The position numbers and the translations under genes are program-made. 32,119 nt of DNA from a virus, in the IMG/VR virus record IMGVR_UViG_3300030503_000109, positions 1 to 32,119 of that record. The stretch is one strand, 5' to 3'. Shown here piece after piece: positions 5,655 through 12,533 of this stretch (the first letter of the stretch is position 1; every line of letters starts with the position of its first letter). The notes beneath the pieces were generated by a model. It saw nothing but the letters and a program-made list of their open reading frames with translations, was not told the origin of the DNA and did not search any database.

Positions 5655-6987
5655 GCGATCTTTCAATCTGGTCGTGCCGCTGGCTCACAAGGCCACCGCC
5701 ATGCGCATCACGGATACCGACCGCCAGCGTGCGGATCGGTCCGGCGCAGTTTCCCAACTGAGCAATCAGATGGGCGACGTAGATAGCACGATTTCTCCGG
5801 CTGGGCCTGGTATCAGAACTTCAACAACGGCAACCAGTACAGCGGCCCTCAGTACACCGAGTTGCGCGCCCGTGCCGTCCGCAGATTGGAACAATGGCTT
5901 TACGTTCGCCGATCTGGTCGAGGCCTACCTCGACTGTCGGCGCACCAAACGCAACAGCGCGACAGCTCTCGCCTTCGAGGCGAATCTCGAGCACAACCTG
6001 AGGCGCCTGTACGACGAGCTGGCAGATGGCAGCTATGTGCCGGGCCGCTCGAAGTGCTTCGTCATCCTGCGCCCGAAGCCCCGCGAAGTTTGGGCGGCAG
6101 AATTCCGCGATCGCATCGTGCATCACTTGGTGTACAACCGGATCGGCCCACGCTTCGAGCGCGCATTCATCGCCAACTCGTGCGCGTGCATTAAGGGCCG
6201 TGGCACGCTGTATGCCGCACATCGCCTCGAGGCGATGATTCGCTCGGTCACCCAGAACTGGTCACGACCGGCGTTCTACCTGAAGTGCGATCACGCGAAT
6301 TTCTTCGTCAGCATTAACAAGCCGATCCTGCTCGAGCTGCTACTTGCGAAGATATTCGAACCCTTCTGGCGTGCGCTGACCGAGCTCGTGCTGATGCACG
6401 ATCCACGGGCTGACTTCGAATACCTCGGTGATCCGGTGCTGCTGGAGTTGGTCCCGCGCCACAAGCGCCTGATTGAGCAGCCCGCACATCTCGGCTTGCC
6501 AATCGGGAATCTGTCGAGTCAGTTTTTCGCCAACGTACTGCTCGACGTGCTCGACCAACGCGCAAAGCATGAACTCGGCGCGCGGCATTACATCCGCTAC
6601 GTCGACGACTTCATTTTTCTCCACGAATCGGCTGACTGGCTGAATTCGGTGTTGGCCGACGTAACGGCCTTCCTGCCGGAGCGGCTCGGCGTTAGCCTAA
6701 ATCCCAGCAAGACAATCTTGCAACCGGTCTCGCGCGGCGTCGATTTTGTCGGACAGGTCATCAAGCCATGGCGACGTTCAACGCGACGCCGCACGGTTAG
6801 CGAGGCAGTCAGGCAAATCAGCAGCGTCGGTGCCGCCGATTTCCTCGCCGTATCGAACAGCTACTTTGGTTTAGTCGGTCAGGCGTCGAGCAGCCATCAC
6901 GACCGCGCGAAGCTTGCGAACGCTGCACGCCGGCGCGGCCACGCGGTAAATCGTGCACTGACGAAGACCTATCGAGGTTCGCTATGA
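5647..6987 (+). CDS. DGR reverse transcriptase
   Basis: This retron/DGR-type reverse transcriptase copies the template RNA with adenine-directed errors. With the start at ATG 5647 (GGAGG 11 nt upstream, ATGACTGA overlap with avd) it has 446 residues. The recognisable RT domain begins near residue 81 (NNGFTFADLVEAYLDCRR). Motifs visible are KPREVWAAEFRDRIVHH, the metal-binding Asp215 in KCDHANFF, the DGR-type GLPIGNLSSQ (283-292), the catalytic YVDD (Asp320 and Asp321) and a thumb region. The first 80 codons include the template repeat in another frame. Alternative in-frame starts are ATG 5701, ATG 5770 and a GTG at 5872 within the template, the last giving a more typical length of about 371. 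The end is certain, the start is not. Confidence 0.92.
   Translation: MTERSFNLVVPLAHKATAMRITDTDRQRADRSGAVSQLSNQMGDVDSTISPAGPGIRTSTTATSTAALSTPSCAPVPSADWNNGFTFADLVEAYLDCRRTKRNSATALAFEANLEHNLRRLYDELADGSYVPGRSKCFVILRPKPREVWAAEFRDRIVHHLVYNRIGPRFERAFIANSCACIKGRGTLYAAHRLEAMIRSVTQNWSRPAFYLKCDHANFFVSINKPILLELLLAKIFEPFWRALTELVLMHDPRADFEYLGDPVLLELVPRHKRLIEQPAHLGLPIGNLSSQFFANVLLDVLDQRAKHELGARHYIRYVDDFIFLHESADWLNSVLADVTAFLPERLGVSLNPSKTILQPVSRGVDFVGQVIKPWRRSTRRRTVSEAVRQISSVGAADFLAVSNSYFGLVGQASSSHHDRAKLANAARRRGHAVNRALTKTYRGSL
5798..5888 (+). repeat. DGR template repeat TR
   Basis: It matches VR1 over 91 bases and VR2 over 90. Read in the target frame it would encode WYQNFNNGNQYSGPQYTELR, with four AAC codons and several TAY codons. 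Replacing their adenines cannot give ochre or amber codons at the AAC sites. Eleven adenines lie in the seven mutable codons. It lies between avd and the RT core and, for most candidate RT starts, inside the RT reading frame. Confidence 0.95.
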
Positions 6988-7079
6988 ACGGCCTGGGATG
7001 GTTCGCGCTCACCATATTGGTCGCAGCCGCAGTGGGTGTGGGGTTGGCACTTCTCGGTGAACGGATGAAACGGAAATAG
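6984..7079 (+). CDS. Small membrane peptide, 31 aa
   Basis: The start overlaps the RT stop (ATGA). The product has one hydrophobic segment (WFALTILVAAAVGVGLALL) and a basic tail ERMKRK, so it would sit in the inner membrane with its C-terminus inside. The tight overlap supports translation. Any link to the DGR is unproven. Confidence 0.45.
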   Translation: MNGLGWFALTILVAAAVGVGLALLGERMKRK

Positions 7080-7080
7080 C

Positions 7081-8118
7081 GTGGCCGCTTACTACAACGA
7101 GATCGACCCATACGCCGCGCAGTGGCTGCGCAACCTGATCGCCAAGGGGCATATCGCCGCCGGCGAAGTTGATGAACGGAGCATAGAGGATGTTCGACCA
7201 GACGACCTTCGCGGATTTACCCAGTGCCATTTCTTCGCCGGAATCGGTGTCTGGTCTTACGCGCTTCGACTCGCCGGCTGGCCTGATGACCGACCTGTTT
7301 GGACCGGTTCCTGTCCGTGCCAACCTTTCAGCGCGGCAGGCAAAGGACTTGGGTTTGCTGACGAGCGGCACCTCTGGCCAGCGTGGCACTGGCTCATCCA
7401 GGAGCGTAGCCCTGCAACCCTCTTTGGCGAACAGGTTGCAAGCAAGGACGTCGACCCTTGGATCGACCTTGTTTTCGATGACCTGGAAGCCTTGGGTTAC
7501 GCCTGCGGGGCGACACCTTTCCCGTCTGCGGGCGTCGGTGCGCCGCACATCCGCGACAGAACGTACTTCGTGGCCGACGCCGACTACGCGCGATCACAAG
7601 GACGGAAGCGAGTGCGCCAACGTACCGCTGAACGCACTGCTCGGTCGAGTGGCGTGGCTGGCATCGTGGCCGACGCCGAACGCGGGGCCGCAGAACGACA
7701 ACGACTCAACGTGGGAAGCGCGGCGAGCGGAGTGCGCAGCTCGTCACGGGAACAACGGATTCGGGATGACGCTGGGCATGGCTGCGACGCTGGCGGGATG
7801 GCCGACGCCGCAGACGTCAGACTCGACGGGCGGTGGTCAAGCGAAGCGAGCGATGGGCGAGACGCGGCACGGATCGAACCTGAACGACTTCGCTTTGTTG
7901 AGCGTGTCGAACCAGCCGGCCCGACTAACGGTTTCTGGCGAGCTGCTGACTGGCTGCTCTGCCGGGACGAAAAGTGGCGGCCAGTTGAACCCGGCACATT
8001 CCCGCTGGCTGATGGGGCTCCCGCCCGTGTGGGACGACTGCGCGCCTACGGTAACGCGATCAACGCGCAAGCGGCAGCCGAGTTCATCCGCGCAGCGCGC
8101 GAAGCAATCGAACAATGA
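7081..8118 (+). CDS. dcm: C5-cytosine DNA methyltransferase
   Basis: The protein starts at GTG 7081, two nt after the previous stop, with an ACGGAAAT ribosome binding site. Motif I is FFAGIGVWSYALRLAGW. Motif IV is GSCPCQPFSAAGKG with the catalytic Cys80. Motif VI is GEQVAS and motif VIII is HIRDRTYFVAD. The C-terminal RLRAYGNAINAQAAAEF corresponds to motifs IX/X and closes the fold. The family transfers methyl from S-adenosylmethionine to cytosine C5. A phage enzyme of this kind usually protects DNA from host restriction, and no cognate nuclease is present. The middle (about residues 170-270) is Arg/Ala/Ser-rich and looks like a shadow of the other reading frame at 7190-8122. Confidence 0.9.
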   Translation: MAAYYNEIDPYAAQWLRNLIAKGHIAAGEVDERSIEDVRPDDLRGFTQCHFFAGIGVWSYALRLAGWPDDRPVWTGSCPCQPFSAAGKGLGFADERHLWPAWHWLIQERSPATLFGEQVASKDVDPWIDLVFDDLEALGYACGATPFPSAGVGAPHIRDRTYFVADADYARSQGRKRVRQRTAERTARSSGVAGIVADAERGAAERQRLNVGSAASGVRSSSREQRIRDDAGHGCDAGGMADAADVRLDGRWSSEASDGRDAARIEPERLRFVERVEPAGPTNGFWRAADWLLCRDEKWRPVEPGTFPLADGAPARVGRLRAYGNAINAQAAAEFIRAAREAIEQ

Positions 8119-8122
8119 GTGA
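7190..8122 (+). CDS. Overlapping gene nested in dcm, WPTP-repeat phage protein of unknown function
   Basis: The 310-codon frame is offset by one base from dcm and overlaps it for 929 bases. It has its own ATG with GGAG (7178-7181) 8 nt upstream. The product has three WPTP motifs (SWPTPTTRD, SWPTPNAGP, GWPTPQTSD) and a Trp-rich C-terminal box, HSRWLMGLPPVWDDC. I recall similar proteins annotated next to phage methyltransferase genes, but their function is unknown to me. Between about 7600 and 7900 third codon positions are far more GC-rich in this frame than in the dcm frame, so this frame looks selected there. It could instead be a conserved shadow of dcm. Support is from codon bias, the ribosome binding site and motif regularity. 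Confidence 0.6.
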   Translation: MFDQTTFADLPSAISSPESVSGLTRFDSPAGLMTDLFGPVPVRANLSARQAKDLGLLTSGTSGQRGTGSSRSVALQPSLANRLQARTSTLGSTLFSMTWKPWVTPAGRHLSRLRASVRRTSATERTSWPTPTTRDHKDGSECANVPLNALLGRVAWLASWPTPNAGPQNDNDSTWEARRAECAARHGNNGFGMTLGMAATLAGWPTPQTSDSTGGGQAKRAMGETRHGSNLNDFALLSVSNQPARLTVSGELLTGCSAGTKSGGQLNPAHSRWLMGLPPVWDDCAPTVTRSTRKRQPSSSAQRAKQSNNE

Positions 8123-9326
8123 GGACACCATGACCACTAATACAGACGCAATGCAGACACAAACTCTCGACGAGCAGGCGGCGACGCTTCAGCGAGTCTA
8201 TGACCTCGTTGGGATGGGCGCACTTGCGCGCACGCCGGGGATCTTGTTGGCGAACCTCGAAAACATGAAGCGCCGCTCGGACTGCCTCTCTGGCATCGAG
8301 CAGCTTTTTACCTACGAGGTTCCCGACGACGACATGCCAGATGAGATGGTCGACGAGTGCGATCTCAACTGGGGCCATGACCGAGCCGAATACGTCGAAG
8401 CTTTCAAGGCTGCGCTGCCGGCGTTCATCGGGCGCAATCCCGAACTCGCCCTGCTATCTGCAAGCAAGCCTGCCGCGCCCGAAGGGTGGAAGCTGGTGCC
8501 GGTTGAGCCCACTGAGGGGATGATGAATGCGTTTCAATGCGCGAGCACAAAGGAATATCAAGACATGCTCGCCGCAGCCCCTGCCGCGCCAGCGCAATCG
8601 GGGGAGTGGGATGCGTACAGACTGAAGGTGGCCGAAGACTGCAACGAACGGCTTATGTCCGCTTGCTCAGACGCTGGCTGTCCTGATGGCGTCAATATGG
8701 CCGACTGGATTCGCGGCTTAGGGATGCTCGCTCCCTCTTGTGTCGCTCCGGCGCCGGATAAACGGTTGCCGTCACGAGAAGAAATACAGAATCTTCGCGA
8801 TCACGGACACGGGGAAGAAGCCGCCTATTGGGAGGAAGCGTTACGCAAAGCCGCCCCTCAACCATCCCAGCCAGCGCAATCGGGGGAGGCGGTGGCGTGG
8901 GAATCTACGACGCCGGCCTATCGGCGCTTCATCACCGACAGCCGGTATCAGAAGCTCAGTCAGCAGGCTCGCAAATGGTACAAGCCATATCGGTGCCATC
9001 ACTGCGCCGCCCCGCAGCCATCCCAGCCCGCGCAATCTGGCGTGCCGCTGGACGATGAGCTGAAATTGGGCGTCAGTGTGCTGGCTCGACTTAGCGCACA
9101 GATATTCGATTGCCCGCTCAATCCAACGATCTCGAAATTTGCACGTGCAGTCGAGGCCAATGTCCGCGCCGCATCCCAACAACCTGTAGAGCAGACTGCT
9201 GGATATAGAGATTTCAATGAATTTTGGTCGATGAATTGGGGAGATTTCCCGCACACGGAGGAAGCGGACGCTCGTCATATTTGGGAAGTTGCGACCGAGT
9301 CGAAAAACGGAGGCAGCCATGACTGA
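8115..9326 (+). CDS. Mosaic hypothetical phage protein with Ala/Pro/Gln linkers
   Basis: The ATG overlaps the dcm stop (ATGA). An in-frame ATG at 8130 with GAGGA just upstream is an alternative. The 403 residues consist of unrelated short modules joined by the linker APxPxQPAQSG, which occurs in full twice (AAPQPSQPAQSG) and once as AAPAAPAQSG. The repeat is also visible in DNA. Segments such as GWKLVPVEPTEGMMNAF recall the short domains that phage early genes shuffle. No enzyme motif is seen and the function is unknown. Confidence 0.7.
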   Translation: MSEDTMTTNTDAMQTQTLDEQAATLQRVYDLVGMGALARTPGILLANLENMKRRSDCLSGIEQLFTYEVPDDDMPDEMVDECDLNWGHDRAEYVEAFKAALPAFIGRNPELALLSASKPAAPEGWKLVPVEPTEGMMNAFQCASTKEYQDMLAAAPAAPAQSGEWDAYRLKVAEDCNERLMSACSDAGCPDGVNMADWIRGLGMLAPSCVAPAPDKRLPSREEIQNLRDHGHGEEAAYWEEALRKAAPQPSQPAQSGEAVAWESTTPAYRRFITDSRYQKLSQQARKWYKPYRCHHCAAPQPSQPAQSGVPLDDELKLGVSVLARLSAQIFDCPLNPTISKFARAVEANVRAASQQPVEQTAGYRDFNEFWSMNWGDFPHTEEADARHIWEVATESKNGGSHD

Positions 9327-9864
9327 ACGCGGAGCATGCATTCACGCTGATAACCCCAAGGCTTGCTACCGAGTGCGGTGCCAGCTTGGCAATAAGTGCG
9401 TTGACGACGATATGTCGCCGCGCGGCGAGGATGCGAATCGCTCGACCGGGATATGTTTCTTCTGTAGTGAACCGATCAATGGCCCGCACGAAGCAGATTG
9501 CCCGCAGGCTAATACGGCTCCTGGGGCGCCCGATCGACACGCGATCCTCTACGAGGCAGGCGAAGCGCTGTTGGCAGCAGATCACGGTGAGGCATATGAA
9601 GTCCTCTACCGAATGATGGAGAAGTGCCGCCCCATCGCGCAACCTTTGGAGCAGACGCGGGCGCTGACGGATGATGCGCGCGACGCGGCACGGTATCGCT
9701 ACCTTCAGGGATTCGTCTTTGCTGACCGCGGGCGACGTGGTCCGGCGTACTTCGGCCTGCCATTACCGCGTCCAGTGAGCGACCCAATGCGCGGATCTGT
9801 GGCGGAACACTTCGATGCCGCCATAGACGCAGCTCTGGCTAACCAACAGGCGCAGGAGGGGTGA
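9319..9864 (+). CDS. Hypothetical protein with Cys-rich N-terminal half, 181 aa
   Basis: I chose ATG 9319 because CGGAGG lies just upstream and it overlaps the previous stop by 8 nt. The N-terminal 65 residues contain many Cys and His (GACIH, KACYRVRCQLGNKC, CFFCSEP, HEADCPQ) that could bind one or two zinc ions. The C-terminal half (RDAARYRYLQGFVF to the end) resembles short phage modules seen in mosaic early proteins. The function is unknown. Confidence 0.65.
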   Translation: MTERGACIHADNPKACYRVRCQLGNKCVDDDMSPRGEDANRSTGICFFCSEPINGPHEADCPQANTAPGAPDRHAILYEAGEALLAADHGEAYEVLYRMMEKCRPIAQPLEQTRALTDDARDAARYRYLQGFVFADRGRRGPAYFGLPLPRPVSDPMRGSVAEHFDAAIDAALANQQAQEG

Positions 9865-10172
9865 TGGACACTTTACGGGGGAAACGGGTCAGTGCGACGG
9901 AGGCTGCCGAGATCCTCGGCGTGCCCCGCTACGCGATCAGCCGTATAGACCGCGCCGGCGAGATCATCCAGCGGTACAAGCTCGGGCATAAAACGCACGT
10001 CTACGAACTCGAATCGCTCTATAAATTCCTCGCATCATGCCAATCGAAACCATCACAAAAGCCGGCCGCCGGCGCTACCGTTGGACGTTCGAACGCGTCA
10101 TCGAAGGTGGCCGCGTTCGAAAAGCCAAGCTTCTCCCTGCGGGCATTTCTGCAAAGCAGGCCGACGAGCTAG
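9864..10172 (+). CDS. Small helix-turn-helix DNA-binding protein, excisionase-like
   Basis: The start at ATG 9864 overlaps the previous stop, with AGGAGGGG upstream. Residues 10-50 (SATEAAEILGVPRYAISRIDRAGEI, then KLGHKTHVYELESLYKFLA) fit the MerR/excisionase-type winged HTH in which the recognition helix is followed by a short wing. Its place immediately before the integrase suits a recombination directionality factor or integrase regulator. The last 45 codons overlap the integrase gene by 136 nt in another frame, so its real C-terminus is worth checking. Confidence 0.7.
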   Translation: MDTLRGKRVSATEAAEILGVPRYAISRIDRAGEIIQRYKLGHKTHVYELESLYKFLASCQSKPSQKPAAGATVGRSNASSKVAAFEKPSFSLRAFLQSRPTS

Positions 10173-11029
10173 GGCGAAAGTGGGATGCGGAAACATACGC
10201 CCTGCACACGGGCGTGACGAAAGAAGTCGTCACAATCGGAGACTGCGTTCTCGCGCACCTGACAGATAAGCGAGCGGGTTGGAAGGACGGCCTGAAACGA
10301 GTACAGATTCTCGAAAAATGGGCGCCGGAGTACGCAGAACAGGATGCGAACGATCTGCATGCCTGGTCGATCCGTTTCGTCGGCTACATGCGAGCGAACG
10401 TCGACCATCTTGGCCGGCCCAAGCACCCGCTTTCCGATGCGGCGATCCGTAACGTGCTCGCGTACCTTCGGGCAGCGATCAAGTATGCCCACAAGATCGG
10501 GCGCATAGAAATCGACCAGACCGCGCGCATGGTCATACCGGCAGTCAACAACGAGCGGCACCACTACCCGCAAAGGAGGGAGATGCTGGAGATCGCGCGG
10601 GCGTGCAGACATCGCGAGGTCCGCGCGGCCGTCCGGATAGCGTTCTACTCTGGTATGCGCCGCGGCGAGATCCTGCGGGCGAAGGTGACGCGCCAGGGAT
10701 ACTCGCTCGACGACACGAAGAATGGGCGGCCGCGCATCATCCCGATACACCCGCGCGTCGCCGTGCTGGCTCGCCGCGTGCGATTCACCCTGACGGTCAA
10801 GCAGTTCGAAGAGGCATGGAAGAAAGCCAGAATTGCGGCCGGCTACCCGAACACAAAGTTTCACGACTTGCGGCACGGCGCTGCGTCGGAAATGATCAAC
10901 GCGGGCATCGACCTGTTCACGGTAGGGGGCGTGCTCGGGCACAAGTCAGTCGTATCGACTAAAAGATACTCGCATCTGGTTACAGACCGGCTTGCGGCTG
11001 CCGTCGGAAAGATCGGTCAGAAGCGGTGA
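10037..11029 (+). CDS. int: Tyrosine recombinase, phage integrase
   Basis: The 330-residue protein has an N-terminal arm-binding-like region (RRRYRWTFERVIEGGRVRK), a core-binding SAM-like domain (about residues 70-160) and a full catalytic domain. Visible catalytic residues are Arg in SGMRRGEI, Lys in DDTKNGRPR, the HDLRH box, the His in LGHKS and the nucleophile Tyr311 in KRYSHL. It joins attP to the bacterial attB, here probably a tRNA gene. The attP-like site lies 80 bases downstream. The start at ATG 10037 overlaps the excisionase-like gene but gives the expected N-terminus. Confidence 0.93.
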   Translation: MPIETITKAGRRRYRWTFERVIEGGRVRKAKLLPAGISAKQADELGRKWDAETYALHTGVTKEVVTIGDCVLAHLTDKRAGWKDGLKRVQILEKWAPEYAEQDANDLHAWSIRFVGYMRANVDHLGRPKHPLSDAAIRNVLAYLRAAIKYAHKIGRIEIDQTARMVIPAVNNERHHYPQRREMLEIARACRHREVRAAVRIAFYSGMRRGEILRAKVTRQGYSLDDTKNGRPRIIPIHPRVAVLARRVRFTLTVKQFEEAWKKARIAAGYPNTKFHDLRHGAASEMINAGIDLFTVGGVLGHKSVVSTKRYSHLVTDRLAAAVGKIGQKR

Positions 11030-11034
11030 AATCT

Positions 11035-11055
11035 GGTTTAAGGCAGAAAAACCCA
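11035..11055 (+). repeat. Putative integrase arm-type repeat, left copy
   Basis: GGTTTAAGGCAGAAAAA followed by CCCA occurs here and again at 11265-11286, in the same orientation, on either side of the tRNA fragment. Paired direct repeats flanking the crossover core are typical of integrase arm sites. This copy begins 6 bases after the integrase stop. Confidence 0.5.
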
Positions 11056-11109
11056 CACCATGAAGATTTGCCGGAAATGAACAAAACGACGAATCGCTTG
11101 CTGGACGGA

Positions 11110-11163
11110 TGGTGCCGGGGACCGGACTCGAACCGGCAAGCTGTGAAGCGGCGGACTTCAACT
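11110..11163 (-). other. attP core: 3' part of a class II tRNA gene, probably tRNA-Leu
   Basis: On the - strand the sequence reads part of an anticodon arm, a long variable arm, a T arm GCCGG-TTCGAGT-CCGGT, the acceptor strand CCCCGGC and ACCA. The discriminator A with a long variable arm favours Leu over Ser. No 5' half (acceptor GCCGGGG, D arm) is present on the far side, so it is not a functional tRNA gene. Phages that integrate in tRNA genes carry this 3' part to rebuild the tRNA after integration. The whole stretch 11030-11397 holds no gene. Confidence 0.75.
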
Positions 11164-11264
11164 CCTTAGTCACTGTGAGTAAACACAGGCTTTTGGCATG
11201 GAGCCTACGGTGTTACGAGGGTTTCAGGGCGATGTGATGCTGTATATGTGAACAGTGGTTGGCG

Positions 11265-11286
11265 GGTTTAAGGCAGAAAAATCCCA
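11265..11286 (+). repeat. Putative integrase arm-type repeat, right copy
   Basis: GGTTTAAGGCAGAAAAA followed by TCCCA repeats the left copy with 17 identical bases and one inserted T. Between here and 11397 there are also a GCGCC/GGCGC hairpin (about 11339-11352) and a GGGCGA/TCGCCC inverted repeat. Neither has a T tract, so no terminator is called. Confidence 0.5.
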
Positions 11287-11397
11287 TACGGGGTAGGTGA
11301 CGCGCCAGCTAAACTAAACGCTGGGCTGATTGATGTGCGCCAGTAGGCGCGATGAGGGGTGCGGGCGACGCCCATACGGAGCATCGCCCGGATGATG

Positions 11398-12015
11398 TTA
11401 CGCCGGCACGCTCGAGACAGCGGCAGCCTGATTCACGGGAAACGCTTCAATCACCCGCGCAATCATATGGTCTTGCACGTTCGCAATCGGCAATGCGGGC
11501 TTGCCGATGTGTGCGAGCAGAGCGGCGTGATTCAAGCCGGGCGGCACATCCGGAACGACGTCGTTGCCGTTCTTGTATAGGTGCACCGGCACCTTTGCCA
11601 GAAGCGTGCGCACGCCCATGCCGGAGCTCACGCGCGGAGGCTCGAACCCATACACGGCCGCCGGCGGCTTGCCGGCCAGCGTCAGCGACACTGCAGCCAG
11701 AATTGCGATGGCCGCGCCAAGCGAATGCCCGACGAGGGTAACGGGCTGCTCGCCGATCGCGCTTATCACGGGCAACGCAATCGCCTGCCACGCGCCCCAA
11801 AAACCGCGATGCACGTCGCCGACACCTTCCACGGACACCAGGCGAATATCCAAATCGGCGAGCCAGCCTGGAACGTTGTCGGTGCCCGGGAAGGCTACGA
11901 CGAGCCCCGCCGTCGTCTGCCGCACGATAGCGCGCGATGCGCTGTCAGCCTTCCCGATGTCCGGTGCCGCGCTATACGCTTCCTGCGCCAGCAGGGCATA
12001 GTCGCGGGGCGTCAT
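11398..12015 (-). CDS. Class 3 lipase-family alpha/beta hydrolase
   Basis: The 205-residue protein has the lipase 3 pattern: FPGTD near residues 42-46 (oxyanion region), VHRGFWGAW, the nucleophile elbow GHSLG with Ser98, an acid in NGNDVVPD (Asp152 or Asp156) and His183 in QDHMI. There is no signal peptide, so it would need the lysis proteins to reach the envelope or act in the cytoplasm. It is the last gene of the leftward late block, next to attP. A part in lysis or in lysogenic conversion is possible; neither is shown. Substrates of the family are acylglycerols or phospholipids. Confidence 0.82.
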   Translation of the reverse strand: MTPRDYALLAQEAYSAAPDIGKADSASRAIVRQTTAGLVVAFPGTDNVPGWLADLDIRLVSVEGVGDVHRGFWGAWQAIALPVISAIGEQPVTLVGHSLGAAIAILAAVSLTLAGKPPAAVYGFEPPRVSSGMGVRTLLAKVPVHLYKNGNDVVPDVPPGLNHAALLAHIGKPALPIANVQDHMIARVIEAFPVNQAAAVSSVPA

Positions 12016-12495
12016 TTACTGACTCGCTGCGACCGGTGCCGATGCGGCAACAGCGCCTGATGCTGGAGCAGCTGGCATGACCTGCGCGACGATCTGGTTA
12101 AGGATCGGCTGTGCGAGCGTTAGGCCAATCAGAATCGCCGGCTGATTTGGGATCATCGGTAGCGCTGATACGAGTCCGATGAGTGCAGGGAATGCCGTGT
12201 TGTTGAGCGTCTGCAGATCGGTCACGTTGATCTGTCCACCCGCAGCACAGACAGCGTTATTGATCGCGATGATGCCGGGCTTCGTCGAGTCACCCGGGAC
12301 GCCATTCAGCAATTGCTGCTGCGATGCGTTTAGAAGCGGCGACGTGGACAAGACCTTCAGATCCGCATTGACGGTCGGACAGAAGTCGGTAACGAGTTGC
12401 TGGGGAGTCGGAATGGACGGCGAGCCGGGGGATGCGCAAGCGCCGAGAGCGAGCGCGCCAATACCTGCCGCAAGAGCGGCAAAAAGCTTTTTCAT
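12016..12495 (-). CDS. Lipoprotein of unknown function
   Basis: The N-terminus MKKLFAALAAGIGALALGAC has a basic start, a hydrophobic core and a lipobox with the acylated Cys20. The mature part has two further Cys, a hydrophobic helical stretch in the middle (PALIGLVSALPMI onward) and an Ala/Pro/Ser-rich tail. Residue +2 is Ala, which predicts outer-membrane sorting. It starts 38 nt after the small membrane protein and abuts the lipase gene. A spanin role is possible but the sequence does not show it. Confidence 0.75.
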   Translation of the reverse strand: MKKLFAALAAGIGALALGACASPGSPSIPTPQQLVTDFCPTVNADLKVLSTSPLLNASQQQLLNGVPGDSTKPGIIAINNAVCAAGGQINVTDLQTLNNTAFPALIGLVSALPMIPNQPAILIGLTLAQPILNQIVAQVMPAAPASGAVAASAPVAASQ

Positions 12496-12533
12496 GGTGA
12501 TTCCTTCAGAGGTGCCGCGAGCGGCGGAGGGAG

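Noticed and set aside
10169-10942. 257-codon - strand frame inside the integrase gene
   Set aside because: The opposite strand encodes the complete tyrosine recombinase; the frame is a shadow.
11110-11220. Functional tRNA gene
   Set aside because: Only the 3' half is present; there is no D arm or 5' acceptor strand on the far side, so it is an attachment core.
11339-11400. Terminator for the lipase-end transcript
   Set aside because: Two hairpins can be drawn but neither has a T tract on either strand.
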